Source of the DNA: a candidate division KSB1 bacterium
Lineage (GTDB): Bacteria; Zhuqueibacterota; Zhuqueibacteria; Residuimicrobiales; Krinioviventaceae
Reading direction: 5' to 3'
Assembly (NCBI GenBank): GCA_034505495.1
Contig: JAPDQV010000011.1
Span: forward strand, 1 to 33,736
DNA length: 33,736 nt
The position numbers and the translations under genes are program-made. The first letter of the stretch is position 1, and each line of letters opens with the position of its first letter. Positions 32,132 through 33,736 of this stretch are shown piece after piece. The notes under the pieces are model-generated. The model was not told where the DNA came from, did not search any database, and saw nothing but the letters and a program-made list of their open reading frames with translations.

Positions 32132-32695
32132 TTACATGTCCTCTTTTCCCAAGCGCACTGCGTTTTCCGAAGCAGGTCGGCTGCCGTAATCGTCGAGCCG
32201 GCGAATGACCTGAGCCGGCACGCCGCCGATCATGACGTTGCCTTCAAAGCTCTTGGTCACGACGGCTCCGGCCGCAACGACCGTATGATCGCCCAAGTGT
32301 ACTCCCGGCGTGATGATCGCCCCGGCACAAATCCAGCAATTCCTGCCGATGACCACCGGTCCTTCCTTGATGTAACGACCATAATCGTAAATATCGTGGT
32401 TCATGCTGATGATGCTGACATTCGGACCGATAAACGTGTTCTCGCCGATGATGATGCCGTTGCGGGCATCGAGATAGCAAAAGGGTGCCAAGCCCGGATA
32501 GGTGCCGTTGCGCTGCACTTTTTGCGGCGACTTGACCACGGTGGTCGGATGGATGGGCCAGGGAACGTGCGCATTGCGGCGGAGGATTTTTTGATGAAAG
32601 GCAAAACGGATCAGTTTCGGCCACGGCAGCTTCGGGTCGCTGAAATTCCGACCGAAAAATACGCGCAAAAGAAAATAGATCGCTTTTTCAAACAT
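32132..32695 (-). CDS. Hexapeptide-repeat O-acetyltransferase (left-handed beta-helix)
   Basis: A 187-residue cytoplasmic transferase of the maltose/galactoside/chloramphenicol-type acetyltransferase superfamily. Hexapeptide repeats run from about 76 to 163: NGIIIGENTFIGPNVSI, VVIGRNCWICAGAIITPGVHLG and TVVAAGAVVTKSF. His100 in SMNHDIYDYG fits the catalytic histidine. The C-terminal VPAQVIRRLDD is typical of sugar O-acetyltransferases such as WcaF/Maa relatives. The start lies inside the flippase gene (8-base overlap). In this operon it probably acetylates a sugar of the surface polysaccharide. A serine acetyltransferase role is less likely, given the motif details and context. Confidence 0.88.
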   Translation of the reverse strand: MFEKAIYFLLRVFFGRNFSDPKLPWPKLIRFAFHQKILRRNAHVPWPIHPTTVVKSPQKVQRNGTYPGLAPFCYLDARNGIIIGENTFIGPNVSIISMNHDIYDYGRYIKEGPVVIGRNCWICAGAIITPGVHLGDHTVVAAGAVVTKSFEGNVMIGGVPAQVIRRLDDYGSRPASENAVRLGKEDM

Positions 32696-33736
32696 GCTTA
32701 CCAGCCCTTGCTCGGCGAATATAATAATAGATCGACAAATTATAAAAGAGATAAAAAAGTCCCGCTGCCGCCGAGAGCGCGGCGATCATTGCCCGCGGGG
32801 ACTGATGAAAAACGGCCATCACCGCAAAACGGATGACGATGGAGACGGCCACGAGGATAAAACCGATTTCCTGGCGGTCCAGGATAATGAACGTGCCGCT
32901 GATGGGCGAATTGATGAACTGAAAGTACATCCAAAAAGTAATGATGCGCATATAAATGCCGGTTTCTATGTAACTTTTGCCGAAATAGAGCGAAGCGATG
33001 AGCGGGCCGAACGCCAAAATGACGACGACCGGCGCCAAACCGATGATCGCCAGCTTTTTGACCGTGCTTTTATAGACGGCCGCCAGCTCGTCGGCGCTGC
33101 GGTGGTAGGCCTCGGCAGCTTTTTGGTAATAGACCTGATGCACGGAGCTGCCGATCATGAACAGCGGCACGTTCATCATCTGATTGGCCATGGAATAGAG
33201 CGCAACCTGCTCGGCGCCGAAGTAGCGGCTCAGCATAAAGACCGGCAGCTGCAGGGAAAAGGTGTTGAGAAAAAACGTCGCCGTATTAACCGTGGGAAAT
33301 TTTTTGTAGGCTATAAATGTCCTTTTCAGGTCGGTGAAATTTAAAAACAGCGTCAGGCGGCTGAGGCGGTAGAGTGCGGCCCCCGCCAGAGCGTAACCCA
33401 GCAGCTGGGTGATGAGCAGCGTGCGAAAACTGCGATAGAGAAGGCCGAGCGCAATCGCAAAAATCATCGAGGAGCCGATCTGGATGATTTTGTTCAATGC
33501 CAACACGCCGAAAAGTTTTTTTCTCACCAGAATACTTTGCAGCAGCTGCACCCAGGCAAACAGGAGAACGCCCAGAGATAAAGCGTATTTGTACGGAACC
33601 AGAGGCTCGGCTTTCAGCATTTTCAAGAACGGCCGTCCCCAAATTGAAAGCACCAGCGTGAGGACGGCGACAAACGCGAGCGTGGCGGCGACTGCCGCCG
33701 CAATGACCGATTCCGCTTCCCCCTCGTCCTCAGGAA
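32688..33736 (-). CDS. Oligosaccharide flippase / Wzx-like polysaccharide transporter (5' end outside window)
   Basis: About 349 C-terminal residues are present and the frame stays open to the window edge, so the N-terminus is missing. A GTG at 33653 could be taken as a start, but the codons beyond it encode a good membrane helix (AAAVAATLAFVAVLTLVL), which favours continuation. Roughly ten hydrophobic segments are visible. The segment FILNTFSLQLPVFMLSRYFGAEQVALYSMANQMMNVP-like region (about 33230-33150) is characteristic of MOP/polysaccharide exporter flippases. The protein should move lipid-linked oligosaccharide units across the inner membrane. It is the first visible gene of the polysaccharide operon and overlaps the acetyltransferase gene. 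Confidence 0.87.
   Translation of the reverse strand, partial: PEDEGEAESVIAAAVAATLAFVAVLTLVLSIWGRPFLKMLKAEPLVPYKYALSLGVLLFAWVQLLQSILVRKKLFGVLALNKIIQIGSSMIFAIALGLLYRSFRTLLITQLLGYALAGAALYRLSRLTLFLNFTDLKRTFIAYKKFPTVNTATFFLNTFSLQLPVFMLSRYFGAEQVALYSMANQMMNVPLFMIGSSVHQVYYQKAAEAYHRSADELAAVYKSTVKKLAIIGLAPVVVILAFGPLIASLYFGKSYIETGIYMRIITFWMYFQFINSPISGTFIILDRQEIGFILVAVSIVIRFAVMAVFHQSPRAMIAALSAAAGLFYLFYNLSIYYYIRRARAGKHV

Overview
The window most likely comes from a free-living Gram-negative bacterium of the Fibrobacterota-Chlorobiota-Bacteroidota (FCB) superphylum or a close candidate phylum such as Calditrichota or KSB1. The Gram-negative evidence is two TonB-dependent receptors, three predicted lipoproteins and an RlpA-family protein. 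The FCB evidence is a PorV/PorQ-family barrel, a secreted protein whose C-terminus resembles a type IX secretion sorting domain, a TonB receptor with an N-terminal carboxypeptidase-regulatory-like domain, and a serine-palmitoyltransferase-like enzyme. Several promoters fit the ordinary TTGACA/TATAAT pattern and many genes have GGAGG-type ribosome sites. That argues against a typical Bacteroidota genome. The phylum call is an inference from gene content only.

Layout. 1-482: tail of an rRNA operon (23S 3' end, 5S, terminator). 485-1471 (-): ROK-family sugar kinase. 1619-4732 (+): SWIM zinc-finger protein, MltD-like lytic transglycosylase, MEMO-family protein. 4771-8193 (+): a likely metal-related unit with a perfect NikR-type operator, a NikR homologue that has lost most nickel ligands, a TonB receptor, an ECF S-component-like membrane protein and a methyltransferase. 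8209-10762 (-): DUF4956 membrane protein, VTC-type polyphosphate polymerase domain protein and HlyD-like adaptor in one operon. 11004-17106 (+): Sir2 deacylase, TPR lipoprotein, PyrK, PyrD, RlpA-like lipoprotein and CdsA, all tightly packed.

17256-25839 (-): a compact five-gene operon, lacI first, then a large TonB receptor, a secreted FN3/sorting-domain protein, a PorV-like barrel and an IPT/propeller lipoprotein. A good sigma70 promoter with tandem LacI-type operator sites lies in front of lacI. It looks like a regulated surface acquisition system without SusD and without an enzyme in the window. 26157-28584: a serine-palmitoyltransferase-like gene (-) and a divergent NAD-dependent reductase/epimerase (+), a plausible pair for the first two steps of bacterial sphingolipid synthesis. 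28581-33736 (-): a surface-polysaccharide operon with a flippase (cut by the window edge), a hexapeptide acetyltransferase, a YfhO-family membrane protein and an orphan histidine kinase.

The two best candidates for something new are the rewired NikR unit and the LacI-controlled surface operon. The HlyD/VTC/DUF4956 operon is a third. No CRISPR array, insertion sequence, phage gene or tRNA was seen.
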